This document shows, piece after piece, positions 35,701-46,035 of a DNA stretch of 64,000 nt. Made by a program: the position numbers and the translations under genes. Each line of letters opens with the position of its first letter. The stretch's first letter is position 1. A model generated the notes under the pieces. The model did no database searches, had not been told where the DNA came from, and saw only the letters and a list, made by a program, of their open reading frames with translations. The stretch is from Eublepharis macularius (taxonomy: Eukaryota > Chordata > Lepidosauria > Squamata > Eublepharidae): the NCBI RefSeq assembly GCF_028583425.1, contig NC_072799.1:89514217-89578216 (forward strand). The letters are read 5' to 3'.

Positions 35701-38700
35701 GAATCTTATGCAGAGACATGACTGAATAGTACACAAGTATACCTGAATGATACAGGTGATTGACGTATTCATATTTTTAAGTGTACACCAATGCTTTTTT
35801 TCAGAGGGTATGTGCCAGTACAAAGTACCAGCACATCTTGGACATTTGAGACTTGGGCTGAGAGGGGAGAACATCATGAGAACCGACACCTCTTTTTTTT
35901 AGGAAAAAAGCACTGGTGTACACTTAGAACATCTTGGAAGTATATCTAAACGTAATGGGTTAGATCCAGTCAGTTTTTCTGCTGATGAAAAATGGAAGAA
36001 GGCATCCTCGTAGACAACCCCAAAATGCTATGTTATGTTGTATGATTAGGTTCCCCCCCCTGCTTTCCTTACTCTGTAATCCGCCTTGAGTCTCTGTGAG
36101 AAGTGTGGGCTATGAATAAATTAAATAAATATGCTGAGAATTATGGGATCTTTATGTACAAAAGCCATGTGGAATGGGGGCTGTAGTATGGGGGGAAATC
36201 GTGTGAAATTGAGTGAAAAAGCTGGCTGTAGTCAACCCAGTGCATGGAGCAGCCCTTACTTTAGAATAGCATTGAAGCATGCCTTCTTGATTAGGAGTGG
36301 CGTTATAGTAAATCTGGAAAGGAACATGTTGGGAAACTGTACATTTTTGAGGGATGTGTACACCTCTGTTCATTTCTCATGCTTCTAATTGATATATCTA
36401 TAGGAGCAGTGTTCTTTAAAAAGTGTTCTTTTAAAGATTTGCTTCCAATTTTCATTTAAAAATTATGTCACTGACATTGGCAACTAATAGTTGGCTTACT
36501 TCTACTGGGTATTTGAATTCAGGGGATTTATTTACTTACTGGTATTTATTAGTTTGCCCTGACCTGGATATCCCAGGTGAGCCTGATCTCCGAAGCTAAG
36601 CAGGGTCAGCCTTCGTTAGTAATTGAGTGGGAGACCTTTAAAGAAGACCAGGGCTGCAGAGGCAGGCAATTGGCACACCAGCTCTGTTAGTCTCTTGCTG
36701 TGAAAACCCCACCAGGGGTCGCCATGATTCAGCTATGACTTGAAGGCACTCTCCACGATCACTTCTGTTAGGCTCTTGCCTTGAAAATCCCAGCAGAGGT
36801 CACCATAAGCTGGCCATGACTAGTAGAAACTTCTAATAACTTACATTTTGTGTTCCAGGTACTTTCAAGGCAAACCCCAGATCTGGAGCACTGCCTAAAA
36901 TGGCACGTAAGTCTGCAAACTGTTAAGATGGGAAAGATAAAAAAAGTTAGTATGTCATTAAGTTCACACTTGGGGCATATCTGTCTAATATTGCTTCTGG
37001 AAATCTGATACAAAAAGATGTCACTTTGTTGAGGAATGCACAGTTGGCCAGCGTCCTGCCCCATCTTTGCTTTCTCTGTGAATCCATTTGGTACTAAAAA
37101 CATTATGCCCTGAATTTATAATGACTTTTACATAAAATTATAATCATTAATTATAATAGCATGGGCTTTTCTTAGAACTATAGAGCTTGGTTGGGGGGTT
37201 AATTCTACTATCTTCAAGACAAGAACATTCACTTGGGTAAACTGGTGCAATCCACACCTTGTTGCATAAGAAGGAGGCAATCGTTGAGTAACTATCCCTA
37301 GATAAGCAAAGCAAGCACCTGTGGGGTGGGGGTATCCCTTAGTATTCCTTAAACTTTCTAGATTCACCTGTACTTCAGATCCTCTGTTCTTTAATGTAAG
37401 AGTAGCTTTGCTGAATCAGACCAATGGGCCGTGTAATCCAACATCCTTTTTCCAACAGAGGCCAGACAGATGCCGTGGGGAGGGTCTCAGCAGGTAACAG
37501 CTCCCCAGCATCTGGCTGTTAAAGGTATTCTCCCTCTGAACCAGGGTTAATCACCAATTTTCATAAATCTGTCCAGCTCCCTTTTAAATGTATCTAAGCC
37601 CATGACTTCCACTACGTCTTGTGCCAGTGAGTTCCACGTGGCAGCTACTCACCGAACACAGGAAGCTGCCTAATACTGATCAGACAGTTGGACAGTCAAG
37701 GTCATTGTTGCCTACTCTGACTCCCCTGAACTTAGGTGCAGAGACATCTTCCGCATCACCTACTGTTGGATTGACTCTGTATGCAAAGCGGATGCTCTAC
37801 CATTGAGGCAGGTCACTCAATCCTATACTAATCTTTTGTTCCATTATTGGACCCAAGCACTCGTATGCGTGGAGCCCACTGTACAGCTGTGTAGCTGGAG
37901 CTGACATTGGCATTGAAGACATCAGCAGGGCGTTCTTCACCTTCTGATAAAGCCGTGCTCGGGGGAAACATCATAAGGACAAAGCAGCAGCTATTCCTGG
38001 GCTTGCTTCCTTCTCCAGTCACTGTGAGATAACGAAGCAGCAGCCTGCTCTTAACGAATGTTCCTCGTAAGAATGCGCTATTTATACATCTGTTCCATTT
38101 GACTATTGTATAGAACAGGTCTTTGATCTCTCTTCACAGTTGCTGGCGCCATGGGTTTTGCTGTTGGGACTATGTCGTACATAAGAACGTGTCAGAAGAA
38201 GTTTGAAAGTATTGGAGTTCAGTTTTGCCCAGGACAGAAACGGTTTGTCTGAAAAAAGGAAATGATGCGTCTTGAATTGATTAAAACCAGGGCTTTTTTT
38301 CAGCAGGAACGCGGTGGAATGGAGTTCCAGAACCTCTTGAAAATGGTCACATGGCCGATGGCCCCGCCCCCCCGATCTCCAGACAGAGGGGAGTTGAGAT
38401 TGCTCTCCGCGCCACCGAGCAGCATGGAGAGCAATCTCAACTCCCCTCTGCCTGGAGATCAGGGGGCGGGGCCACCGGCCATGTGACCATTTTCGCCAAG
38501 GGCGATTTAAACTTTAAAAAACTCCCCCCTTGTTCCAGCTGACCCAAAGTGACGTCATTGTGCAGTCCTGAGTTCCACCACCTCTTTCCCCAGAAAAAAA
38601 GCCCTGATTAAAACCATACGTTTGGATGACAGGAATAACAAGACTGTGATTTCTAGAGAAAGAAAACGGACATTTTCAGTTGTGTAGGACTCATTATCCA

Positions 38701-41700
38701 GCCTGCTGTCAGGGCTTTCCTCCATGGGGTCAAACTCCTGTACACCCTCCCTCTTCCTCCGGGACTCCCCTTTCTCAGGGAGAGTTTCTGCCTTGGGCCT
38801 CAGTCCTTGGAGACGTAAAGGGGAGGCTTTGTGGCTTCATCTTGGCCCCTGTCTCCCCAGCCTGGAGCCTCTCCACAGACTGCTAGAGAGAGCTCTGGCC
38901 CCCACCCTCAACTGAGGGACAGGCCTCCTCTGGAAGGTGTAGCTGGAGGCACGCAGGAGCCCTACACCTACTCGAGACCAGGGGTGGGGGACTGGAAAAT
39001 GGCCAGGGCAGCCCCTATGGCTCCTGAGACTGCCTGCCTGCTCCCTCCACCCTCTGCCCCCACCCTTGTCTGCCAGTGAGTGGCACCCTACAGCAACCTG
39101 CCCCTTCTGCTGCATAGCCACGCTGCTGGGCCTGGCATGCAGTAGCCTTCACAGCTCCTGCAGCGCACCACCAAGAGTGCCGCTACCAGTGGTGGTGGCC
39201 ACGGGTTCGCCTCAGCACTGGTTGGTGGAGCCTTGCCCTCTGTGGCCCCCCGTTTGCCCCCAGCAAAGACTCTCATTGCCTAGAGGTAAGGACTGGATGA
39301 TGGTTCCTTTACCCCTGTACACCTATGAAATGCACAGCATATTATAGTAACTTCGTAGTACACACTGGTGGTGCTAAATAAATATGAAGTAGAAAGATTG
39401 GCTGTAAGGAGTCTCCTGTTTTTAGGCCAGTTAAATTAAAGTGGTGAGTGACTCGACTTCTGCGTATCCTTAAAACATTACACACTTTGTCTGTAAAGAT
39501 GGAATGTAATGCCGTTTGAAGGGAAAAGTAGAACTAAGGGCATGTAAACTTAAGAGGTTTGCTATGTGCCTGATGACAATCAAGCCTGGGATCTTTAGTA
39601 TTTGATTGCTTAGGCAATGTTTGGTGTTCTTTTAAAGAAAAGTGGTTTCAGGTTAAGGAAATCCTCCCACATCAGTTTGTCTGCTGAGGAACAATTGCAT
39701 GCTTTTCACAGGAACCCTTGTGGATTGCACAGAATTCTGTCATGAGGTTTAGGCACACTCTTGTTTAGGTAGGGTATGGGATTGTAACTGTTGGTCGCAC
39801 AAATTGAGAGTCTTCTAGATTTCAAATGTTCATTATCAGGAAAAATCGGTAATCATAATATGGTCTTAAATCAACATTAGGTCACATGGCCTGACAGGTA
39901 GCTGAAAGACGTTCAGCCAGTCAGGACATACTTACACACTGTGCAAAAAAAACCACAGGAATCTTTTTAGTCTGGTAGAGCTGTCTCATGAGGCCCTTTT
40001 TGTATTATTACTTTCTTAATCTGTCACGATAACTTCCTTGAAGTTGCAGGGGTGTGTGCGTGCATAAGGAACAATTTGTTCCTTATGAGCCAGTTTGGTG
40101 CAGTGGTTAAGAGCGCAGGACTCTAATCTGGAGAGCCGGGTTTGATTCCCCACTCCTCTGCTTGAAGCCAGCTGGGTGACCTTGGGCTAGTCGCAGCTCT
40201 CTGGAGCTCTCTCAGCCTCACCCTCCTCACAGGGTGTTTGTTGTTGTGGGGATAATACTGACACACTTTGTAAACCGCTCTGAGTGGGCATTAAGTTGTC
40301 CTGAATGGCGGTATGTAAGTCAAATGCTGTTGTTGTTATTATTGTAAGTTTTGCATTTCAATGGGAATTAAACTTCCTTGCCTTTTCTCCACATTACTTG
40401 GGTGTGGTATCTACACAATTCCAATAATTTCTTTCCCCAATTTCTGTGCCTGATCCTTCATAGAATTTGTCACTTAAAATATTGCAGCTTCAGATTGTAT
40501 CTAAAATGACAAAATCTATGAAGGATTGGTTTTAGACCGAGGCACAATGAAGAAAATAACAACATCATTTGATTTATACACTGCTCTTCAGAACAACTTA
40601 ACACCACACTCAGAGCGGTTTACAAAGTGTGTTGTTATTATTATTATCCTCACAACAATCACTCTGTGAGGTGGGTGGGGCTGAGAGAGCTCTGGCAGAG
40701 CTGTGACTGACCCGAGGTCACCCAGCTGGCTTCAAGCGGAGGAGTGGGGAATCAAACCTGGCTCTTCAGATTAGAGTCCTGCCGTTCTTAACCACTACAC
40801 CAAACTGAATATCATATTAAGATATAATAAATAGCACATACTTTAAGACCATTTATTTATTTCATTTTTGACTCTGCCTCTTCCCCCAGTGGGGACCCAA
40901 CGGGGCTTATATTGTTCTCCTCTTCCTCTAACTTATCCTTATAAAAATTACTTGATTGTATAACTGGGAGATGTTCCTGTACAGCAACTGGCTATGTGTG
41001 AATAACTTCATGCCCAGGAGGCTGTCATGCAAATACGTGTAGCCCTTTCATCTAAAGTCTAGTGGAGAGATTCTGGCAAGGCACAGTGGCGCTCTGTATG
41101 ACATTGGAATTGTCCACCTCTGCATGTAGAATTTGTCTACACATACTTGTCGTCCCGTCCCCGTGCACATTTCAGGATTTTGTATAGATCAGTGTAGATA
41201 GAAGAGAGATCAGGTTTGGATTTTTTCCCCCTCTTCTCATTGGGACTCAGGGCAGAAGTAGGGGCGCATCACAACGTGTAAAGTCCCTTCCGTTCATGAG
41301 GGAAGGCACACTCTTCTCTCGAAGATCGTTTGATATCATGCTGATTTCTCTCCCCTCCTCTTGTATTCTATTGTTTTCAGGCATTGTCCTCATACTTGCA
41401 AAGAATGCAAAGCTAAGTCTGAAAAAAGTGAACTGGAAACTGGAAAAACTGGAAAAATCCAAGACTCCCATTTCGTAAAAAGGTACACTCTGAAATTTTT
41501 GCAGGATTTCGTTGTTTGAATATTTTAAACACCTTACAACAACAGGCAGACTAATCAGCCAAATTATTGTCTATAAAATGGTGACAAGTAATCTTACAAG
41601 CAATTTTGTTGCCAATATTTGTTACTACCCATGTTAAAGTCGGATAACTTTAAAATTAAATCCAGAGGAGTTAGCCATGTTAGTCTGCAGTAGCAAAATA

Positions 41701-42346
41701 GCAGAGTCCAGTAGCACCTTTAAGACTAACCAACTTTATTGTAGCATAAGCTTTCAAGAGCCACAGCTCTCTTCATCAAAGCATCTGTTGAAGAGAGCTG
41801 TGCCTCTCGAAAGCATATGCTACAATAAAGTTGGTTAGTCTTAAAGGTGCTACTGGACTTTTTTGCTATTTTAACATTAAAAGGATCTGAATGTTATTTG
41901 GATGTGGGGTCAGGAAATTCATCACTTAAACTTCCCAAACTGTAGATGTCCTTAGCTTATTGCCTACTAATGTTCCCCCATTCTGGGTGCCTACTGTATT
42001 TTCTCAACATGCTCTACCAATGACAGAGAAAGGATATACTTGAGACAGGCATAGTATGTATGTGTGGAGTATCGTTGTTAACATGCAGTGGTAGACAAAG
42101 CGTGCCTCATCTCTTACTTTCAAGCATCCTCACAAATGTAAACTCTGACTGGCTGAAAGTGGCTTTAGACATTACTTAAGAAGTTACCTCAAATACATCG
42201 ATAGGTCACAGTTAACAGCTTTTCTAATATTCAAAGGAGAACTTCTGTAGGCTGCATCTACAGCCTACATGTTTTCCTTGTAACTTTGCTCTTTCAAATA
42301 TGTTTTAAAAACTGCATGGAGCTAATAATTTTTCTGTAGGTACTGA
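32713..42346 (+). CDS. OCIAD2: OCIA domain-containing protein 2
   Basis: Seven coding exons: 32713-32772, 33757-33847, 35438-35491, 36859-36906, 38140-38242, 41381-41482 and 42340-42346. All introns are GT-AG, phases agree, and they sum to 465 bases (154 residues), the length of human OCIAD2. The OCIA domain spans about residues 30-105, with EEIARIRQQCKEESFWYR (33-50), a hydrophobic helix LPLSLGSMLVVQGLVA (52-67), ALPKMALAGAMGFAVG and SYIRTCQKKF. A cysteine-rich tail RHCPHTCKECK matches human NRHCLLTCEECK. The first methionine in exon 2 is the only in-frame start. OCIAD2 is a small membrane-associated protein reported in mitochondria and endosomes; its molecular role is not settled. The stop lies in a 26-nt exon, and an alternative donor (TTC|GTAAAA at 41474) would change only the last few residues. 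Introns carry several SINEs and MITEs. Confidence 0.93.
33304..33505 (+). repeat. tRNA-Ala-like SINE
   Basis: TAGAGTATCTGCTTTGCATG and CAGAAGGTCCCATGTTC resemble a tRNA-Ala head with an AGC-type anticodon arm changed. The body has GGTGATGTGTAAGACC and GACTCAGTATGAGACAGC. This is a common lizard SINE type. Confidence 0.75.
33952..34125 (+). mobile_element. Fold-back SINE-like retroposon
   Basis: Starts TAGATCCAGAGGAGTTAGCC and ends with AGCTACTGGACTCTTTAATA, the complement of its own left part. Flanked by the perfect 10-bp duplication TTTAAATTCA (33942-33951 and 34126-34135). Lies in OCIAD2 intron 3. Confidence 0.85.
34545..34737 (-). repeat. Sauria-type SINE, reverse strand
   Basis: ACAACCCAGTGAGGAAGGTTAG, TCAGTGAACTT and TTAACCACTATATCAT are the complement of a tRNA-derived SINE body and head. 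It lies in OCIAD2 intron 3. Confidence 0.65.
35789..35915. mobile_element. Short hAT MITE
   Basis: 127 bp with CAATGCTTTTTTTC and, inverted, CAGTGCTTTTTTCC ends. Exact 8-bp duplications GTGTACAC flank it (35781-35788 and 35916-35923). The ends are variants of the CAGGGCTTTTTTTC family. Located in OCIAD2 between exons ending 35491 and starting 36859. Confidence 0.88.
36553..36760 (+). repeat. 5S-rRNA-derived SINE
   Basis: GAGCCTGATCTCCGAAGCTA, AGCAGGGTCAGCC, TTAGTAATTGAGTGGGAGACC closely follows 5S rRNA positions covering box A to box C, followed by the family tail ending TCAGCTATGACTTGAAGGC. It lies about 100 bp upstream of the OCIAD2 exon at 36859. Confidence 0.85.
37395..37650 (+). repeat. 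Unassigned reptile interspersed repeat
   Basis: GAATCAGACCAATGGGCC, TCCAACATCC, CTGTCCAGCTCCCTTTTAAA and GTGAGTTCCACG are words I recognise from many reptile intergenic regions, but I cannot name the family. Confidence 0.45.
37655..37808 (-). repeat. tRNA-Ala-like SINE, reverse strand
   Basis: ACACAGGAAGCTGCCT, CACCTACTG and CAAAGCGGATGCTCTACCAT are the complement of the SINE type at 33304-33505. Confidence 0.75.
38288..38606. mobile_element. hAT MITE, CAGGGCTTTTTT family, copy 2
   Basis: 319 bp flanked by exact 8-bp duplications ATTAAAAC (38280-38287 and 38607-38614). The centre is the same long inverted repeat as copies 1 and 3. It begins 46 bp after the OCIAD2 donor at 38243. Confidence 0.92.
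38680..39400. other. OCIAD2 intron segment, GC-rich
   Basis: A moderately GC-rich stretch with several open frames but no recognisable domain, no splice-bounded exon and no start context. I see no gene beyond the intron. Confidence 0.5.
40087..40345 (+). repeat. tRNA-derived SINE (Sauria type), near full length
   Basis: Head GAGCCAGTTTGGTGCAGTGG with box A, then GGGTTTGATTCCCCACTCC as box B, body CAGCTGGGTGACCTTGGGC and a tail ending GTTGTTGTTATTATT. In OCIAD2 intron 38243-41380. Confidence 0.88.
40556..40808 (-). repeat. tRNA-derived SINE (Sauria type), reverse strand
   Basis: The complement of the copy at 40087-40345: AACAACATCATTTG tail, CCACACTCAGAGCGGTTTAC, GGTCACCCAGCTGGCTTC and TTAACCACTACACCAAACTG. 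The two form an inverted pair about 210 bp apart. Confidence 0.88.
41661..41867 (+). mobile_element. Fold-back SINE-like retroposon
   Basis: TCCAGAGGAGTTAGCC at the left, and GGTGCTACTGGACTTTTTTG at the right as its complement. The arms AGTAGCACCTTTAAGACTAA and TTAGTCTTAAAGGTGCTACT are perfect complements. Imperfect 12-13-bp direct repeats (TTTAAAATTAAA and TTTTAACATTAAA) flank it. Confidence 0.8.
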
Positions 42347-42365
42347 AGGCACCACTCTAGCAAAG
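42340..42365 (+). other. OCIAD2: OCIAD2 26-nt exon containing the stop codon
   Basis: Acceptor TTTTTCTGTAG before 42340 and donor CAAAG|GTACGTG after 42365 bound a 26-nt exon. Spliced after 41482 it gives AGG TAC TGA, so translation stops at 42344-42346, 19 nt before the next junction. That is inside the distance normally tolerated by nonsense-mediated decay. Confidence 0.7.
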
Positions 42366-42564
42366 GTACGTGAAGATCAGTATTCTGTTTAAAAATAATC
42401 AAGAATTAGGCAGTTTGGGAAGTTAGGGTGTACTTTATATGGTTTAAATCTTGAATTTAGAACAGTTTTTAGCTTAAACAGCAATATGCATTTTTGTTCC
42501 GGCACTGAACAAGCTGTGTTCCTTTATCACTGCATTTCTAAGAAAAATGTTTTATGTATTTCAG

Positions 42565-42695
42565 ATCAGATTGAATTAAGCAAGTCATGATACCTGTCCT
42601 ACAAAAGCAACAGCCTAAACACTGTAAAATCTGCCTACCTGTTTGCCTGTCTTTCCATGATTTTTGATAATAAAGCTTAAAAGTTGCTGTGCTTT
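42565..42695 (+). terminator. OCIAD2: OCIAD2 last exon (3' UTR) with poly(A) signal
   Basis: An acceptor TTTATGTATTTCAG ends at 42564. The exon is non-coding in the chosen frame and carries AATAAA at 42669-42674, followed by a TGCTGTGCTTTTAT stretch. The gene would end near 42690. Confidence 0.75.
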
Positions 42696-42904
42696 TATTT
42701 CATACATTTTACAGCTTTAGATTGTTAAAGTTTGACCTTTCAAGAACATTACCACTGTTGCTTCTCCTAGGTCACTATTCTGCTGTCAGATTTGGATATT
42801 AACAATGCCACTCGAAAGAAATACATACCACCTCCCAACTCTGCATGCTGTTCTATTTGTCAAATTCTTAAAGCAATACATAGATCCCCATGTGGCAGAA
42901 TTAC

Positions 42905-42912
42905 CCCAGGAT
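42905..42912. repeat. Left 8-bp target duplication of the giant hAT
   Basis: CCCAGGAT, identical to 55384-55391 on the far side of the 12.5-kb element. Confidence 0.95.
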
Positions 42913-43094
42913 TAGGGATGTGCGTTTCGGCATTCAGAATGCCGAAAGAATGCCGAAACAAAAGTGTTTCGGCATTCTTCAAGAATCCCGAAACGTTTCG
43001 GGGAATGCCGAAACGTTTCGGGATTGCCGAAAGAAAAACCCGAAATGTTTCGGGATTCTTTCGGCATTCTTTCGGCATTCGAGAATCGCCATTT
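42913..43094. promoter_or_regulatory. Left terminal inverted repeat and subterminal CCGAAA/TTTCGG cluster
   Basis: After the 12-bp end come 13 copies of CCGAAA or its complement TTTCGG within about 165 bp, several as back-to-back CCCGAAACGTTTCGGG palindromes and most adjoining a CATTC/GAATG word. In hAT elements such subterminal clusters bind the transposase BED domain. That role is inferred here. Confidence 0.75.
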
Positions 43095-43097
43095 TGA

Positions 43098-43320
43098 TTT
43101 TGCTAGCCGTTTGCCTTAGCAAGCGGCTAGCAAAATCCTGCTGGAAGCAAAGGCTTCCTGCAGGCTCTTAGAAGAGGGGAGGGGGGGAGAAGGAGTGAAT
43201 CACTCACTCCTTCTGTCACCCCCCACCCCTCTTGCAAAGGAGGATAGGGAATCCTGCTTTGCCTTGCAAATGCAAGGTGCAAGCATTGCATTGCACTTTG
43301 CATTTGCAAAGCAGCAGAGA
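43098..43320. other. Two strong hairpins in the left arm
   Basis: TTGCTAGCCG ... CGGCTAGCAA (43102-43135) is a perfect 10-bp stem. TGCAAATGCAAGGTGCAA and TTGCACTTTGCATTTGCA (about 43266-43309) form a near-perfect 18-bp stem around GCATTGCA. Confidence 0.7.
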
Positions 43321-43732
43321 TTCCCGCCAAAACTAACAGGTAGGGGAGGGGGAGCAGGAGGAGGGTGGCTCTTGGAGTGTGGGTGGGGAAAGGCAGGGGA
43401 CTGGGGACTTTAGGAGTCACCAATCCCACTGCTGCATTCTCATGCCAGCCAATAGATTTAAATCTTTGGCTGAGGCTGCAGCAGGGGATTTAAATTTGGA
43501 GCAAGACTGTCTGGAACACTTCTGTTGCTGCTGCTGCTGAGCTGTGACCGAGAGAGGAGAAGAAGAGAGACTGCACCTGGAGCCTGGAGGACATCTGCCT
43601 GGAGGATCAACTGTGCTGGACATCCTGAGAGGACACCTGGTAGGCCTTTTTAAAATTTTTGTAAATTTTTTTGATGCTGGGCAATGTGCTGCTGTGGCCT
43701 GCCTCTGCAAAAAGGTGTTGCAGTTTATTCTT

Positions 43733-46035
43733 GGCATGGCCTGGGGGACAGGTTGGGCAGACAATGTTTGATGGTGGGGTGGGGGTTTCAGCATTGGTTG
43801 TTGTGCTTGCCTTCTTTAAGCTTGATCCACTGTTTTAAGATTAAAACAAGAGTGTGCCAGCTTTGGGCCTACACAGGCCAGAAGCCTTTCTTCTGGCTGG
43901 CTCTCACAGTTGTGCTCCACAATCTGGAATGGTGTGGCTTGCTTTTCTGTGTCTGGTCCCCTGCTTGCAAGGATTCCCAACAGGCTCCGTCCTGATCAAC
44001 TGTGCCAGCCTGTGGGCCACACACAGGTATGGCCTGGGGGACAGGTTGGGCAGACAATGTTTGATGGTGGGGGGGGGGGGGTTCAGCATTGGTTGTTGTG
44101 CTTGCCTTCTTTAAGCTTGATCCACTGTTTTAAGATTAAAACCAGAGTGTGCCAGCTTTGGGCCTACACAGGCCAGAAGCCTTTCTTCTGGCTGGCTCTC
44201 ACAGTTGTGCTTCACAATCTGGAATGGTGTGGCTTGCTTTTCTGTGTCTGGTCCCCTGCTTGCAAGGATTCCCAACAAGCTCCGTCCTGATCAACTGTGC
44301 CAGCCTGTGGGCCACACACAGGTATGGCCTGGGGGACAGGTTGGGCAGACAATGTTTGATGGTGGGGGGGGGGTTCAGCATTGGTTGTTGTGCTTGCCTT
44401 CTTTAAGCTTGATCCACTGTTTTAAGATTAAAACCAGAGTGTGCCAGCTTTGGGCCTACACAGGCCAGAAGCCTTTCTTCTGGCTGGCTCTCACAGTTGT
44501 GCTTCACAATCTGGAATGGTGTGGCTTGCTTTTCTGTGTCTGGTCCCCTGCTTGCAAGGATTCCCAACAGGCTCCGTCCTGATCAACTGTGCCAGCCTGT
44601 GGGCCACACACAGGTATGGCCTGGGGGACAGGTTGGGCAGACAATGTTTGATGGTGGGGGGGGGGGGTTCAGCATTGGTTGTTGTGCTTGCCTTCTTTAA
44701 GCTTGATCCACTGTTTTAAGATTAAAACCAGAGTGTGCCAGCTTTGGGCCTACACAGGCCAGAAGCCTTTCTTCTGGCTGGCTCTCACAGTTGTGCTTCA
44801 CAATCTGGAATGGTGTGGCTTGCTTTTCTGTGTCTGGTCCCCTGCTTGCAAGGATTCCCAACAGGCTCCGTCCTGATCAACTGTGCCAGCCTGTGGGCCA
44901 CACACAGGTATGGCCTGGGGGACAGGTTGGGCAGACAATGTTTGATGGTGGGGGGGGGGGGGTTCAGCATTGGTTGTTGTGCTTGCCTTCTTTAAGCTTG
45001 ATCCACTGTTTTAAGATTAAAACCAGAGTGTGCCAGCTTTGGGCCTACACAGGCCAGAAGCCTTTCTTCTGGCTGGCTCTCACAGTTGTGCTTCACAATC
45101 TGGAATGGTGTGGCTTGCTTTTCTGTGTCTGGTCCCCTGCTTGCAAGGATTCCCAACAGGCTCCGTCCTGATCAACTGTGCCAGCCTGTGGGCCACACAC
45201 AGGTATGGCCTGGGGGACAGGTTGGGCAGACAATGTTTGATGGTGGGGGGGGGGGGGTTCAGCATTGGTTGTTGTGCTTGCCTTCTTTAAGCTTGATCCA
45301 CTGTTTTAAGATTAAAACCAGAGTGTGCCAGCTTTGGGCCTACACAGGCCAGAAGCCTTTCTTCTGGCTGGCTCTCACAGTTGTGCTTCACAATCTGGAA
45401 TGGTGTGGCTTGCTTTTCTGTGTCTGGTCCCCTGCTTGCAAGGATTCCCAACAGGCTCCGTCCTGATCAACTGTGCCAGCCTGTGGGCCACACACAGGTA
45501 TGGCCTGGGGGACAGGTTGGGCAGACAATGTTTGATGGTGGGGGGGGGGGGGTTCAGCATTGGTTGTTGTGCTTGCCTTCTTTAAGCTTGATCCACTGTT
45601 TTAAGATTAAAACAAGAGTGTGCCAGCTTTGGGCCTACACAGGCCAGAAGCCTTTCTTCTGGCTGGCTCTCACAGTTGTGCTTCACAATCTGGAATGGTG
45701 TGGCTTGCTTTTCTGTGTCTGGTCCCCTGCTTGCAAGGATTCCCAACAGGAACCGTCCTGATCAACTGTGCCAGCCTGTGGGCCACACACAGGTATGCTG
45801 CTTTGGCCAAGGTAACCCTTTTTGGTTGCTGGCCTGGCACTCACAGTTGTGCTCCACAATCTGGAATGGTGTGGCTTGCGTTTCTGTGTCTGGTCCCCTG
45901 CTTGCAAGGATTCCCAACAGGCTCCGTCCTGATCAACTGTGCCAGCCTTCGGCCCACACACAGGCCTGCTGCTCCGGCTTTGGTAACCCTTCCCGTTTGC
46001 TGGCCTGGCACTCACTGTTTTGCTTCACATTCAGG
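43733..46035 (+). repeat. 295-bp tandem array (seven near-identical units plus decayed units)
   Basis: The word AGTGTGCCAGCTTTGG recurs at 43851, 44145, 44437, 44732, 45027, 45322 and 45617, spacing 292-295 bp. Length differences come mostly from a poly-G tract after TGATGGT. Units are almost identical, implying recent amplification. After 45790 two diverged units follow, and a further partial one lies at 46390. Repeated open frames of 126 and 86 codons are a consequence of the array, not separate genes. Each unit carries an acceptor-like AAAACCAG|AGTG and a donor-like CACACAG|GTATGG about 176 bp apart. Confidence 0.93.

Noticed and set aside
38680-39347. Possible extra OCIAD2 or unrelated exons in the GC-rich intron segment
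   Set aside because: No frame has consensus splice borders joined to the correct phase, and the flanking OCIAD2 exons already join in phase (CG|G, RHC).
42905-43094. CCGAAA repeats as a CRISPR-like or simple satellite array
   Set aside because: The words are irregularly spaced, occur in both orientations and mirror those at the other end of the hAT, so they are subterminal repeats.
43910-45761. Series of near-identical 126-, 92- and 86-codon open frames
   Set aside because: They are the same 295-bp repeat read in different frames. They lack independent starts and known domains, and their lengths vary with a poly-G tract.
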